Positions 16,190 through 24,194 of a stretch of 64,000 bases of DNA are shown here, in pieces. The stretch lies in assembly GCF_016772475.1 (NCBI RefSeq), contig NZ_CP068596.1:192224-256223 (forward strand), read 5' to 3'. The notes under the pieces were generated by a model. It was given only the letters and a program-made list of their open reading frames with translations. It made no database searches and was not told the DNA's origin. Position 1 is the stretch's first letter; each line of letters begins with the position of its first letter. The translations under genes and the position numbers were made by a program. The DNA comes from Paenibacillus sonchi. Its GTDB lineage: Bacteria > Bacillota > Bacilli > Paenibacillales > Paenibacillaceae.

Positions 16190-16855
16190 TTATTTGTGGA
16201 GCTGCTGCCGCAGCATCATGTAAGAATCCGCATCCGTCACGTACACCAGATACCAGCACATGGATTCCCCTACAAGCTGATTGCCCCGTACCTTCACCGA
16301 TTGTGTCAACCGCATGGGCTGATTAGGCGTGTAGCTCTCCCATTCGTAAGCGGTCCGGCCCGGCTCCAGCTTTATCATGAAGCGAAGTAGCTCAAACTCA
16401 CAGCTTGATAAGTGGCAAGCCAGCATTCGTACGCTCCGGCTCTCTCCGGGCGATCGGATTTCAACGCCCAGCAAATGAGCGCCCCGCTCATCACTGACAA
16501 GGGCCTGCTCCACCGTCAGCCCGTCAAATCGAGATCCTTCTATTAAGGCTTGAATCCGGCTTTCGCTGCCTTCCTCCCCCTTCAGGATCAGTAAGGCATC
16601 ATAGAGGGCGCTTAGTTCGTCGTCCGCGTCTCCCCAGCCATCCCCAATGCCCCAAGCGATATCGTCACCATCATACGTCAACTCCACAATCGTTTTATAA
16701 TTATTATTATCCCGGTACAAGCATTCATATATATGCAGCCGCCCCCGGCCTTCCTCATGTTTGGATAAAACTTCTTCCGGATCGAAGTCAAAATGATTCA
16801 ACGTTTGAAATGCTTCACAGAAAAACACAAATTCCTGATACGTAAACCGCGGCAT
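16190..16855 (-). CDS. Hypothetical protein, 221 aa
   Basis: Not recognised. The start at 16855 (MPRFTYQEFVFFCEAFQTLN) follows GGGGAGAGGG; a longer in-frame start is unlikely because it overlaps the next gene. Acidic, with AWGIGDGWGDADDELSALYD in the middle and a C-terminus that may bind a partner. Part of a minus-strand plasmid operon running from ArdC, with base composition richer in GC than the flanks. Confidence 0.6.
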   Translation of the reverse strand: MPRFTYQEFVFFCEAFQTLNHFDFDPEEVLSKHEEGRGRLHIYECLYRDNNNYKTIVELTYDGDDIAWGIGDGWGDADDELSALYDALLILKGEEGSESRIQALIEGSRFDGLTVEQALVSDERGAHLLGVEIRSPGESRSVRMLACHLSSCEFELLRFMIKLEPGRTAYEWESYTPNQPMRLTQSVKVRGNQLVGESMCWYLVYVTDADSYMMLRQQLHK

Positions 16856-16931
16856 AGCCCTCTCCCCTTTGAAGTTAAGGTTTGCGCTGCTGGCCCAGCC
16901 AGCAGCGCGGTTAAATCTTATAATTTGATGC

Positions 16932-17387
16932 CTATCTGTAGAAATCCAGCTCCACCCCATACATGTTCAATTGATCCCGGCAAAGCTCACGGGCGGCCGC
17001 CCAATCATCTACATTCCCATCACTTTCCACCCTGATACCCTGCTGCATATGATACTTGGCCACAATCAGGAAAGCCATTACCGCTAAGTCATACGGCCGT
17101 TCAGCTGTTTTGCAAAACTGAAAATAATACCCTCCGTCATTCGGCTGTTCCCACGCTGCCAGAGTAAGCACTTGCGGGAAGGCGAACGTTTCGTAGCTCT
17201 CCGCTTCCCGCCCGTTAAACGTTAACCTCTGATCGGTAATGATCGGATCGCCTTCACCCAGACCATTCGCCAGCCCTACCCCTGCGGCTGATAGCGCAGG
17301 AATCAGCTTTTGAAAATCCGTCTTGATCCGCTTGAAGGTGGCTTCCTCTATGATCTGTTTGCGATACCAATAGTGAGTGTATCCCAT
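16932..17387 (-). CDS. Conserved plasmid/phage protein of MGYTHYW type, 151 aa
   Basis: Begins MGYTHYWYRKQIIEEATFKR, the hallmark of a widespread but uncharacterised plasmid and phage family; also carries GVGLANGLGEGDPIITDQRL and NGREAESYETFAFP. No catalytic motif is evident. Lies between ArdC and the 221-residue protein in the same operon. The function of the family is unknown to me. Confidence 0.7.
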   Translation of the reverse strand: MGYTHYWYRKQIIEEATFKRIKTDFQKLIPALSAAGVGLANGLGEGDPIITDQRLTFNGREAESYETFAFPQVLTLAAWEQPNDGGYYFQFCKTAERPYDLAVMAFLIVAKYHMQQGIRVESDGNVDDWAAARELCRDQLNMYGVELDFYR

Positions 17388-17450
17388 GAAAATCCGCTCC
17401 TTTGTATGTTCGTTTATTCATGGGCCGGGGAAAAGCCCCGGCCCACCGTT

Positions 17451-18296
17451 TCATTCCTGCTCGTAGCTGATCCCCTGTATATAGTCCGCGGCCCGCTGTG
17501 CAATCCCTGCGGCTTGTACAACGAGCCGTTTATCATCCTCTTGGATCTTCCGCACCCAGCCACCGATATAACTAGCGCTGTTTTCAATCGTGTGGTTATC
17601 GATTTTCGCTATGCCGCAAAGCATGGCCGCGCCCATTTCGGCTATCAACTCTTCCCGGCTGTATACCTCATCCCCAAAGGCCGCTATCTCATCGAGCGGG
17701 CGCTTTAGGCGCTTGCTATGCCCCGTGGAATGCACCAGCTCATGAAACAAGGTGCAGTAATATTCCTCGGCCTGTTGGTAGTCCACCAGCGGCGGCACAC
17801 TGACCACATCTTCACTCGGGCGGTAGAACGCCCGGCCCGATGCGTAGCGGATGGGCGGGCGGTCCGTATAACCACTAACCAGCCGCTCGGCATCTTCTAT
17901 CGGGTCGTGGTCGATAGGTGATGCCGCCGCCCGTTTGCTTTCCAAGCCCGTACAATCTGCAACGTTGAACACCTTGTAATAGCGCAAAAGCGGAACCTTC
18001 TCTTCTTCGCCCGTTTCCTCATTCTTTTTATCCAGCCACTTCCAAAACACTACGATTTCACTTTTTGCGCCTTTCACGCTACCGCCTGCTTCGGTCACCT
18101 GTTTGAAGGTGGCATATTCGCCGGGATCAAGCAGCATCGCGTTAATTCCCCGGTATGGCCGCTGAGTCTTCCAGCTTACGGCCGCGCCGCTTCTCCACGG
18201 TCTGCGCCACGGCACAACACCAGCCGCAAGCAGATTTAATATGCGTTCAGTCACAATATCATAGACTGTTTTTTTGTCTTCCTTCTTTTTTGGCAT
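17451..18296 (-). CDS. ardC: ArdC-type antirestriction protein (ssDNA-binding domain plus zincin)
   Basis: 281 residues. N-terminal ArdC domain: VYDIVTERILNLLAAGVVPW, RRPWRSGAAVSWKTQRPYRG. C-terminal metallopeptidase-like domain with FHELVHSTGHSKRL, containing HExxH (HELVH), and EELIAEMGAAMLCG supplying the third ligand. ArdC proteins protect incoming plasmid DNA from restriction during conjugation. The ATG has AGGAGGG at 9 bp, which is enclosed in a CCCTCC/GGAGGG hairpin. The large run of minus-strand genes downstream is probably its operon. Confidence 0.85.
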   Translation of the reverse strand: MPKKKEDKKTVYDIVTERILNLLAAGVVPWRRPWRSGAAVSWKTQRPYRGINAMLLDPGEYATFKQVTEAGGSVKGAKSEIVVFWKWLDKKNEETGEEEKVPLLRYYKVFNVADCTGLESKRAAASPIDHDPIEDAERLVSGYTDRPPIRYASGRAFYRPSEDVVSVPPLVDYQQAEEYYCTLFHELVHSTGHSKRLKRPLDEIAAFGDEVYSREELIAEMGAAMLCGIAKIDNHTIENSASYIGGWVRKIQEDDKRLVVQAAGIAQRAADYIQGISYEQE

Positions 18297-18299
18297 ATG

Positions 18300-18440
18300 G
18301 GTTGCCCTCCTGTAGTTTTATAGGAGGGTAAGGGGCATCCCCCTTACCCCACCGTTCAGTAGAATGCAGAGCAATTAAAGCTATTTAGGCTTTTGATTTT
18401 CACTGTTTCACAGCCGTTGCGAGCGGCTTGACGCACCGGG
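18300..18440 (-). promoter_or_regulatory. Folded leader of ardC; related to the small RNA at 11601
   Basis: Minus strand: GGGTAAGGGG/CCCCTTACCC directly followed by CCCTCC ... GGAGGG, the second hairpin hiding the ribosome site. The hairpins share the CCC bases and cannot both form. On the plus strand the same DNA matches the RNA at 11601-11742 (GTTCAGTAGA, AAAGC-TATTTAG-GCTTT, CCGTTGCGAGCGG), with compensatory stem changes, but lacks a T-run. The direction of transcription is uncertain. Confidence 0.45.
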
Positions 18441-18444
18441 CAAT

Positions 18445-18636
18445 CTACGCCCTCTTTGTATCCACAAATGCTTTTAAATCTCTGTAGCATCCAAGTTCTT
18501 GTTTATAACCCTCCAGCAGTTCGGCTGCCCTGTACCCTGATTTCCACTTGGTGTAGCTCGCTATCCTTGATTCTAAAAACTGGATACGCTCCACAACCAA
18601 CGTTTCTAAAAGCGCCCATTGCTCGTCTTCGTTCAT
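18445..18636 (-). CDS. Hypothetical protein, 63 aa
   Basis: Not recognised. The ATG follows GAGAGAGGGGGAGCC. Mostly helical (WALLETLVVERIQFLESRIA). Last-but-one gene before the ardC leader, 18 bp after its upstream neighbour, probably co-transcribed. Confidence 0.5.
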   Translation of the reverse strand: MNEDEQWALLETLVVERIQFLESRIASYTKWKSGYRAAELLEGYKQELGCYRDLKAFVDTKRA

Positions 18637-18654
18637 GAAGGCTCCCCCTCTCTC

Positions 18655-18933
18655 TCAATATTCTTCTGGTAGCAAAAGCGTGGTCACGCTCCGATCTGCT
18701 TCGGTTATGACCCAAAACCTAACGCCTTCATGAGCGCGGTATGCAGATAATAGCCGCCCACCATTTTTTAAGGCTTCCTCGTTAGCTGCCTTGTCTTCCT
18801 CGGAAATATCGCCCCAATTTCCGGCCACATGCCAGCGTAATGCTAGTAGAATTTCTCTTTCATCTACAGCCTCCAAGCACCCCGGCGTCCCTACAATCCT
18901 TCCTAGTCGAAACCTTCTAATCGTTAACGTCAT
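18655..18933 (-). CDS. Small conserved plasmid protein, 92 aa
   Basis: The start follows AGAAAGGATGAAAGGCA. It reads LGRIVGTPGCLEAVDEREIL, RWHVAGNWGDISEEDKAANE, GRLLSAYRAHEGVRFWVITE and ADRSVTTLLLPEEY. This is a widespread plasmid-associated family, often mis-named in databases as a restriction subunit; its function is not established. First gene of the ardC-linked minus-strand group. Confidence 0.65.
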   Translation of the reverse strand: MTLTIRRFRLGRIVGTPGCLEAVDEREILLALRWHVAGNWGDISEEDKAANEEALKNGGRLLSAYRAHEGVRFWVITEADRSVTTLLLPEEY

Positions 18934-19161
18934 TGCCTTTCATCCTTTCTGTTTTTTGAATTTGGGTTGTCGAAAGAGAATTTTTTGGACGTTGCCTGCC
19001 GCGTGGCTGGCATCCCCAAAGGGGAATTTTTTCCCCTTTTGACGCATGCTTGGGAACCAGGGCAATGACAGGCGGTCAAGGGATCAGCACACAAAAGTTT
19101 TTCTTCCGCTTCTTCTTTTCCCATGGAAGAAAAAGTTTTGTTGCCCCTTGAATGACTGGCC

Positions 19162-19228
19162 GCCTACTTAGTGTCCGGGAGGTGGAGGGGCGAAGCCGGA
19201 GGCTCGGCCTGCCGGACACTTAGTAGGC
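19162..19228. repeat. 17-bp inverted repeat with GC-rich centre, possible transfer or recombination site
   Basis: GCCTACTTAGTGTCCGG (19162-19178) is mirrored by CCGGACACTTAGTAGGC (19212-19228) with one mismatch. The 33-base centre contains GAGGTGGAGGGGCGAAGCCGG. The DNA from 18950 to 19242 has no gene I trust. An origin of transfer or resolution site is possible; no relaxase gene is in the window. Confidence 0.35.
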
Positions 19229-19242
19229 TTTTGCCCGGGTTA

Positions 19243-19625
19243 CCATGCGGAAGGCAAAAGGGAAAAAAATGCTTTCCATTAAAAAGAACCGGCGTATGCC
19301 GGTTCTCTCCGTCCTTCCCTGCTTCAGCTCACAGTTCCCTTGCACGATGATGTAGCGCAGCGGAATCATGGTGCTGCCTTTTTGCATGGCTGCTTGATGG
19401 GAGCGTCGTCATGCCTTCTCCGATCTTCCCCAGAACGCCCTTGACCTGGCTCCGTGCGGGGTGTTAAGCGCGGCACAGGAACCTAGAGCGCCTTAGCCGG
19501 GGCGTTCTTCCCCGGTTTAGGCGCTCTGGTTATCGGGCCAAGTAACCCCGCAGCGGGGCGTACTGGGTCTTAGGTGGCCGCTCTTGCCGCCTTAGAGCCG
19601 GTAGCCTCAGCCCTTCTGCCTTAAT
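19243..19625 (-). ncRNA. Large structured RNA candidate, copy B (full length)
   Basis: Second near-complete copy of the element at 11868-12295, same orientation. Ends on the minus strand with AGAACCGGCATACGCCGGTTCT and TTTTT. It keeps CTCCGTGCGGGGTG, the CTAGAGCGCCT arm and the ACCGGCTCT arm region, with the closing stem altered. A perfect 20-bp palindrome GGCATGGTTTAAACCATGCC lies upstream at 19717-19736. The space from 19740 to 19945 shows nothing else recognisable. Confidence 0.6.
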
Positions 19626-19945
19626 CTCTTTTCACAATCTCTTCCTTCGTTTGCGACCTACCCTCCTGCAGAAGCTCGATCCTCTTACCTATCCAGAAAA
19701 CATCCTTTAATCCAGGCATGGTTTAAACCATGCCCAGGTTCCAACCAGTACACGTAAAAATGGCTCCAGGGGAACCCCAGAGCGCCACTATATTTTATTC
19801 CATATGCTCATTTCTCTAAAAAGCTAGATAATGAAATTATTTGTAAAATTATATGTATATTAAAAGAAAATATGGTTTTAATTTCATTGACCAAGGTGTT
19901 GTCAATGTTAAAATACAGGAACAAATGTTCCTTATTTTGGGAAAT

Positions 19946-19981
19946 GGTTGTAAAAATATGGACTCATCTCTCTTTATTAGG
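19946..19981 (+). promoter_or_regulatory. SigO-type promoter of the sigO-like operon
   Basis: GGTTGTAAAA, 19 bp (ATATGGACTCATCTCTCTT), TATTAG. The same -35 box, spacing and CATYTCTCTT spacer end recur at 20787. Its place 40 bp before the sigma gene suggests autoregulation. Confidence 0.6.
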
Positions 19982-20019
19982 TAGGAGTAATCTCTTCAAC
20001 GAAGGAAGGGGGTCTTATA

Positions 20020-20418
20020 GTGAAAAAAGATGATGAGGTAAATCGTCGTTTTATCAAGTATATGGCCAAGCTTATTCACAATAACTCTATCAATTATGAT
20101 AAAAAGAGACGACTGAAGGATAACCGCTTCCCTTTAACTTTAGACAACGATGAAAATCTTGAATCCAGCTTACTTGCTGTTTATGATTCAAAAGCTGTAC
20201 CTCCAAATCTAAAAGATCATATTACGGATCTTTCTCTTTTTAAAGCTTATGAATCCCTACCCGCGCAGCAACAACAGATTCTATCTTTTGCTTATGTACA
20301 AAAGCTAAATGACAAGGAAATAGCCCGGATATTGGGAGTAACTCAACAAAGCATCTCGAAACACCGCTTAAAAGCTTTAGCTAAATTGCGCCGGTTGATA
20401 ACGGAAGGTGAGGAATGA
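20020..20418 (+). CDS. SigO-type sigma factor subunit (region-4 protein)
   Basis: 132 residues from GTG at 20020 after GGAAGGGGGT. The C-terminal half is a sigma region 4: LFKAYESLPAQQQQILSFAY, LNDKEIARILGVTQQSISKH, RLKALAKLRRL. The N-terminal half (RFIKYMAKLIHNNSINYDKK) is a short leader rather than a full region 2. In B. subtilis the SigO protein (YvrI) supplies region 4 and RsoA (YvrHa) region 2 of a two-part sigma; yvrJ lies with them. The same three genes follow each other here. Confidence 0.75.
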   Translation: MKKDDEVNRRFIKYMAKLIHNNSINYDKKRRLKDNRFPLTLDNDENLESSLLAVYDSKAVPPNLKDHITDLSLFKAYESLPAQQQQILSFAYVQKLNDKEIARILGVTQQSISKHRLKALAKLRRLITEGEE

Positions 20419-20573
20419 TGTCTGAAGTTGATCTTGCTACACTTATTGCAAATTTGGGCTTTCCCATCGTAATCACGTTGTATCTACTTATTCGGTTTGA
20501 AAAGAAAATATCTGATTTAAGCGAAGCTATTAATGCCTTGAAGAATGAAATACAAAAAAACGTAAAGAAGTGA
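20418..20573 (+). CDS. YvrJ-family small membrane protein, 51 aa
   Basis: Start overlaps the end of the sigma gene (ATGATG at 20415-20420). Reads MSEVDLATLIANLGFPIVIT then LYLLIRFEKKISDLSEAINA: one N-terminal membrane helix and a coiled cytoplasmic tail, typical of YvrJ. It lies between the region-4 and region-2 genes; in B. subtilis yvrJ is linked to the same pair. May tether or sense for the split sigma, but that is inference. Confidence 0.75.
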   Translation: MSEVDLATLIANLGFPIVITLYLLIRFEKKISDLSEAINALKNEIQKNVKK

Positions 20574-20577
20574 TTTT

Positions 20578-20775
20578 ATGATTGCCGAATTGCTAGTACA
20601 AGCACAGCAACACCACAGTCCAGAGGCAACATTACATATTTTGGAATCATTCACACCAAAGCTCAAAGCTTCCTTATTACAAGTACCCGCTGATCATCGT
20701 GAAGATTTAAAACAGGAACTCTATGTCAAAATGATTGAGGTTATACAAACTTTTGAAATTAGTGAATTGAAATAA
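20578..20775 (+). CDS. RsoA-type sigma co-factor (region-2-like)
   Basis: 65 residues: MIAELLVQAQQHHSPEATLH, ILESFTPKLKASLLQVPADH, EDLKQELYVKMIEVIQTFE. This matches the short helical RsoA/HTH_16 type that supplies core-polymerase and -10 contacts to SigO. It starts 4 bp after yvrJ. A second RsoA-like protein is at 39647. The operon ends before the promoter at 20787. Confidence 0.65.
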   Translation: MIAELLVQAQQHHSPEATLHILESFTPKLKASLLQVPADHREDLKQELYVKMIEVIQTFEISELK

Positions 20776-20786
20776 AATTCGAAAGT

Positions 20787-20826
20787 GGTTGTAAAATCCG
20801 AGGCTCATTTCTCTTTATATAATGAG
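20787..20826 (+). promoter_or_regulatory. SigO-type promoter of the SleB-like gene
   Basis: GGTTGTAAAA, 19 bp (TCCGAGGCTCATTTCTCTT), TATATAATGAG. Best member of the motif set. Confidence 0.6.
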
Positions 20827-20867
20827 ACGCCGGTGATCTACAAAAAAAATTAATGAAGGTAATATTC

Positions 20868-21350
20868 ATGGCAATTGGTGATGCACTAACTTCAAGAGAT
20901 CAGCTTTACGGACGCAACAGCGTCGATTTGTTGGCAAGAACACTGTACGGAGAAACAGAAAATGACTCTGATTCCCGTGTTGGTGTTGCATGGGTTGTTC
21001 TTAACCGTAAAAATGCTACAACAGGAGAATTTAGAAATCAGAACTCCATTGAAGCAGTCGTACTTCATAAAAATGCATTCTCTTGTTTTTGGGATTCTAA
21101 CTTGGCAAAATGCCTCAAACCAAACACATCAAGTCAAGTTTGGAAAAACTGTGTTTCCGTTGCTCAAAATGTTGCTTCCCTTGAAAACCCATTTGGCGAT
21201 AAATTATTTTATACTCAAATCGATCTTTTCAACGCCAATAGCAAAACCGAAAATGGGAAGCTCTTATATAAAATGAGTGGTGCATGGGTAGTTGTCACTT
21301 CTAAAACCCTGAAAGGTCAACACATGTTCTTCAATTATTCCAATCAGTAA
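20868..21350 (+). CDS. SleB-type cell wall hydrolase domain protein
   Basis: 160 residues from ATG at 20868 (GAAGGT 7 bp upstream); an earlier ATG at 20853 lacks a site. Reads SVDLLARTLYGETENDSDSR, VGVAWVVLNRKNATTGEFRN and SIEAVVLHKNAFSCFWDSNL, the core of the Hydrolase_2/SleB fold with catalytic Glu in YGE. No signal peptide or LysM, so it may leave the cell in another way or act on lysis. Immediately downstream of the split sigma operon with the same promoter motif. Confidence 0.75.
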   Translation: MAIGDALTSRDQLYGRNSVDLLARTLYGETENDSDSRVGVAWVVLNRKNATTGEFRNQNSIEAVVLHKNAFSCFWDSNLAKCLKPNTSSQVWKNCVSVAQNVASLENPFGDKLFYTQIDLFNANSKTENGKLLYKMSGAWVVVTSKTLKGQHMFFNYSNQ

Positions 21351-21354
21351 GATC

Positions 21355-21396
21355 AAAAAAAGCTTGCCCAAAAGACTTTTTGGGACAAGCTTTTTT
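21355..21396. terminator. Bidirectional terminator
   Basis: AAAAAAGCTTG(T/C)CCCAAAA with the matching TTTTTGGGACAAGC and TTTTTT, between convergent genes. Confidence 0.85.
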
Positions 21397-22140
21397 CTAT
21401 TTTTCAATAGGTTTAACTTCAATTTGATCTGCAACCAATTCATTCTTGGCACTGTCAAATTTATAAGTGACATTGAAATCACATACATATGTGGTAGTCC
21501 CGGGTACTGCTGCCCCAAGGTTTAATTTTATTTTTTGATTTTCTAATGAATATATATATACGCCACCAAACCCAAGGCTATCCTGTTTTTGATCTGGTGC
21601 TGGGTCAAACCCATAATTAAAGTTATATTCTTTTCCTTGTGCTTTAACTGAAATCGCTAACGTATCGTCACCTTTTTTAGCAACATGGGTTTCAATCTGA
21701 TCAGCAACAATCTCCTCATAGCTTTGGACTTTAATTTCGGAAAGATCCTCGGCGCTAACGACATGAATATCATAATTGTTTAAGCCTGTTCCTCGCCCAG
21801 TTTGGATGATAATTACAGCTTCTTCTTTTCTATCGCCTGTAACATCCGTATAATATACCTGCGGAGCAGTTCCAGTATCAACAGGGACATTCCAAGGAAA
21901 GTCCTTTTTATTCCCGTTAATATCCAATATTGCCCCATCGGTTTTTTTATAAAATTTTACTTTTTCATCCTCTGAAGACCCCAGCAATTTCGCATCTGTA
22001 TCTTGCACCGGCTGTGTTGTTACTTGTTTACTGGGAGACTCACCCAAACCTTGCGTAACCGTTTCGGGCTTATCTGATCCACCACATCCTGAAAGCAAAA
22101 CGACACTCAACACCATCAATACACCAAGCTCTTTTTTCAA
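21397..22140 (-). CDS. Lipoprotein with repeat-like acidic segment
   Basis: 247 residues from TTG at 22140 after AAAGGAGATTTTAGGG. Signal MKKELGVLMVLSVVLLSGCG with lipobox LLSGC (Cys 19), a Ser/Thr/Gln linker, then a globular domain with VYYTDVTGDRKEEAVIIIQT, an FG-GAP/VCBS-like strand with a metal-binding-like DVTGD loop. It is anchored on the outer face of the membrane. Function not known. Confidence 0.7.
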   Translation of the reverse strand: MKKELGVLMVLSVVLLSGCGGSDKPETVTQGLGESPSKQVTTQPVQDTDAKLLGSSEDEKVKFYKKTDGAILDINGNKKDFPWNVPVDTGTAPQVYYTDVTGDRKEEAVIIIQTGRGTGLNNYDIHVVSAEDLSEIKVQSYEEIVADQIETHVAKKGDDTLAISVKAQGKEYNFNYGFDPAPDQKQDSLGFGGVYIYSLENQKIKLNLGAAVPGTTTYVCDFNVTYKFDSAKNELVADQIEVKPIEK

Positions 22141-22261
22141 CCCTAAAATCTCCTTTCGTCTACCTAGCAGAAATTATATCAGAGCAAATGAACCCATGAA
22201 TGACATATAATTAACATTATTTACGATTAAAGTTAAATTTATGTTATATACTCCCAACCAG

Positions 22262-22300
22262 AAAACGAAAAAGACGCTCACCGAATCCAGGAGCGCCTAT
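22262..22300 (-). terminator. Terminator of the duplicated module, copy 1
   Basis: Minus strand: AGGCGCTCCTGGATTCGGTGAGCGTCT then TTTTC. The matching site of the second module is at 36123-36158. Confidence 0.75.
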
Positions 22301-22308
22301 CCTTATCC

Positions 22309-22761
22309 TCAGTTATAAATGATTTGAGCTTTCTTCCACGATGGTCCGCTGTATGCGTGTTTCTTCGCATCCCATTGCATCGTGACTTCCAAGCTTTGAT
22401 CATGCGAGGTATCCCCCGGACTGCTGCCTTTTGAAAATAGATGCTGTTCAATCCAGCGTATGCTTTCTTCAGGCACAATCGGTTTCTCATAGTGGCGCTC
22501 ATGGAAGATATGATCAAAGAACGCCAACCGAATTTTAGTTGCGATATGTTCAATTCTATTTTGAACACCTGGAGGACTGTAGGAAGTAATAATAATTGTA
22601 ACTAACTTGCCCTCTTGTAAATCTTCATCCTGCCCGACTCTCATTTCAACGTCACAATCATAGACCGTGACTTCCCCTGCATCATTTGGAACCAAGTGGC
22701 CCGTAAGATAAGGCCATTTGAAACGATAGATTCCTGAATGCAATATTACTTCTGTTTTCAT
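22309..22761 (-). CDS. Hypothetical protein, 150 aa (duplicated module, copy 1)
   Basis: Start at 22761 (MKTEVILHSGIYRFKWPYLT) with GAGGGAG 9 bp upstream. Reads DCDVEMRVGQDEDLQEGKLV, VTIIITSYSPPGVQNRIEHI. Not recognised; probably a beta-rich N-terminal domain. The copy at 36162-36614 is about 95 percent identical by eye. Lies downstream of the AbrB-like regulator. Confidence 0.6.
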   Translation of the reverse strand: MKTEVILHSGIYRFKWPYLTGHLVPNDAGEVTVYDCDVEMRVGQDEDLQEGKLVTIIITSYSPPGVQNRIEHIATKIRLAFFDHIFHERHYEKPIVPEESIRWIEQHLFSKGSSPGDTSHDQSLEVTMQWDAKKHAYSGPSWKKAQIIYN

Positions 22762-22931
22762 AGTAACACGCTCCCTCTTCATTAGTTTGATTACCTTACT
22801 CTTATAGTATAAATGGATCGCAATTATTCGAGTAGTGAAGCCGCAATCATGATTCCACTTGCTTAAAACCAAACAACAGTTGCAACCAAAAAAAAGTTGC
22901 TCCCGATTTATCTATTCGCCACATCCGAAGA

Positions 22932-23426
22932 TCAGTGGGCGGTGTTATTCAATTTTTTCAACAACTGACTGACCCGCCCCTGAGATATACCCAGCATCTC
23001 GGCCCACTTTTTTTGTGGTGCATCCGGGTACTGTTCCATGACCTTAGTCAGCCGGAGGAGTGTTTCCTTGCTTCGTGTCCACTTTGGTTTAATCGCTATT
23101 TCTTTTTCAGTGTTTACTTCCTCCAACGCAGCGGCCACTTCTGCCGCTCCCCCTTCAGGCAATTTCTCGTTTCCGGAAACCTGTTCTAAACATGAACCAC
23201 AAATGAAATAATCCTTAAAATAAGACAACCCTTCCGTGGAAGAGCAAAACATGCACTCCAGGGTTCGATATTTCCTCAATGTCAGACGTTCATTTGCGTC
23301 ATCTACAAAATATTCAATCGGATCGCCAATATCAATTCCAAGTGTGCGCCGCAATTCCATCGGTAATACAATACGACCCAAAGCATCCACCTTACGTACC
23401 ATTCTGTTATTTCTATTTTTCCTCAT
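22932..23426 (-). CDS. AbrB/SpoVT-type regulator with zinc knuckles and C-terminal HTH (copy 1)
   Basis: 164 residues. N-terminal swapped-hairpin domain VRKVDALGRIVLPMELRRTL; two CxxC pairs CMFC (58-61) and CGSC; and a C-terminal helix-turn-helix, QKKWAEMLGISQGRVSQLLK. The three-part build is unusual: AbrB domains rarely carry a zinc site and a second DNA-binding unit. ATG after TGAGAGGTAATTGTT. A near-identical copy is at 36736-37236. Confidence 0.8.
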   Translation of the reverse strand: MRKNRNNRMVRKVDALGRIVLPMELRRTLGIDIGDPIEYFVDDANERLTLRKYRTLECMFCSSTEGLSYFKDYFICGSCLEQVSGNEKLPEGGAAEVAAALEEVNTEKEIAIKPKWTRSKETLLRLTKVMEQYPDAPQKKWAEMLGISQGRVSQLLKKLNNTAH

Positions 23427-23533
23427 AACAATTACCTCTCATTTTTTCCTTATTATACCATATTAAATATTCCACCTCATTCGGCCCTTAGTCATTTTTT
23501 TAATCGGCCATACTCTAAATGTTCGGGTTTTAA

Positions 23534-23562
23534 ACAAAAACAAGCCAGCTGCTGGAGCTGGC
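23534..23562 (-). terminator. Terminator of the DUF3846-like gene
   Basis: Minus strand: GCCAGCTCCAGCAGCTGGC then TTGTTTTTG. Also present in the second module at 37333-37362 with one stem pair changed. Confidence 0.7.
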
Positions 23563-23593
23563 CATGCGTCTAAATTGTCTTAAAAACCGAACA

Positions 23594-23980
23594 TTAGAAT
23601 TCCCATCCTAAAAGTTTATGTAGTTCGCTTGGATCAAATCGATTCCGATCTCGCTTTAACAGTTCTACAATAGCAGCCGCTTCACCGGCTAAGAGAGACT
23701 TATACTCGTCAAACGTCTCGCCGTCGCTCTCCCAAACCCTTGCCACAAAAACGGCTGGTCCACAGACACTTACCTGAGCCGCTCCCAAAGACAATGTGAA
23801 ATTAACCGGCTTGCGGATAAGAGCTGCTGAATCTCCAACAGCCAGATATAAATCGTTCCCCAGCTTGGAATGATCACGCCGGGACTCTCCAAACAGTTCT
23901 TGTCCATATGCGCCATACAATGACGAAATTTCCTTAATTACCGGTTCCTGTCCCGGTAGCACTTCTACCACTTTAATCAT
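23594..23980 (-). CDS. DUF3846-like protein, 128 aa
   Basis: Start at 23980 (MIKVVEVLPGQEPVIKEISS) after AAAGGAGGTTGAAT. Reads SSLYGAYGQELFGESRRDHS and VNFTLSLGAAQVSVCGPAVF, in line with the DUF3846 pattern of phage and plasmid proteins (N-terminal beta hairpin, a central nay-saying loop region, GxAvf strand). Function unknown. Overlaps the small gene upstream. The last 19 codons of a second copy survive at 37397-37455. Confidence 0.5.
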   Translation of the reverse strand: MIKVVEVLPGQEPVIKEISSLYGAYGQELFGESRRDHSKLGNDLYLAVGDSAALIRKPVNFTLSLGAAQVSVCGPAVFVARVWESDGETFDEYKSLLAGEAAAIVELLKRDRNRFDPSELHKLLGWEF

Positions 23981-23982
23981 AT

Positions 23983-24138
23983 TCAACCTCCTTTCGCAGA
24001 TTTGATAAGACTCAGAATACTGTCAATTGTACTCCCATCAAGTCCCGATAACCAAGCAATCGTATCATGCTCTTCTCTTGTAAGGCTCCGTCCAATACAA
24101 GCCTGGACGCTATCCATCAACGGTATATACCGCTCCAC
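23983..24138 (-). CDS. Small hypothetical protein, 51 aa
   Basis: GTG at 24138 after GGAGCAATGGTAA. Reads MERYIPLMDSVQACIGRSLT then REEHDTIAWLSGLDGSTIDS. The stop TGA lies just before the ATG of the DUF3846-like gene, so the two are coupled. Not recognised. Confidence 0.45.
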   Translation of the reverse strand: MERYIPLMDSVQACIGRSLTREEHDTIAWLSGLDGSTIDSILSLIKSAKGG

Positions 24139-24194
24139 TTACCATTGCTCCATGCCCAAACCGTCCGGCCGTAAGGACGCTACCTTTCGTGTGA

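Noticed and set aside
18930..19124. 64-residue minus-strand frame MGKEEAEEKLLCADPL
   Set aside because: No ribosome site, composition unlike the neighbours, and it overlaps inverted repeats; kept out for lack of support.
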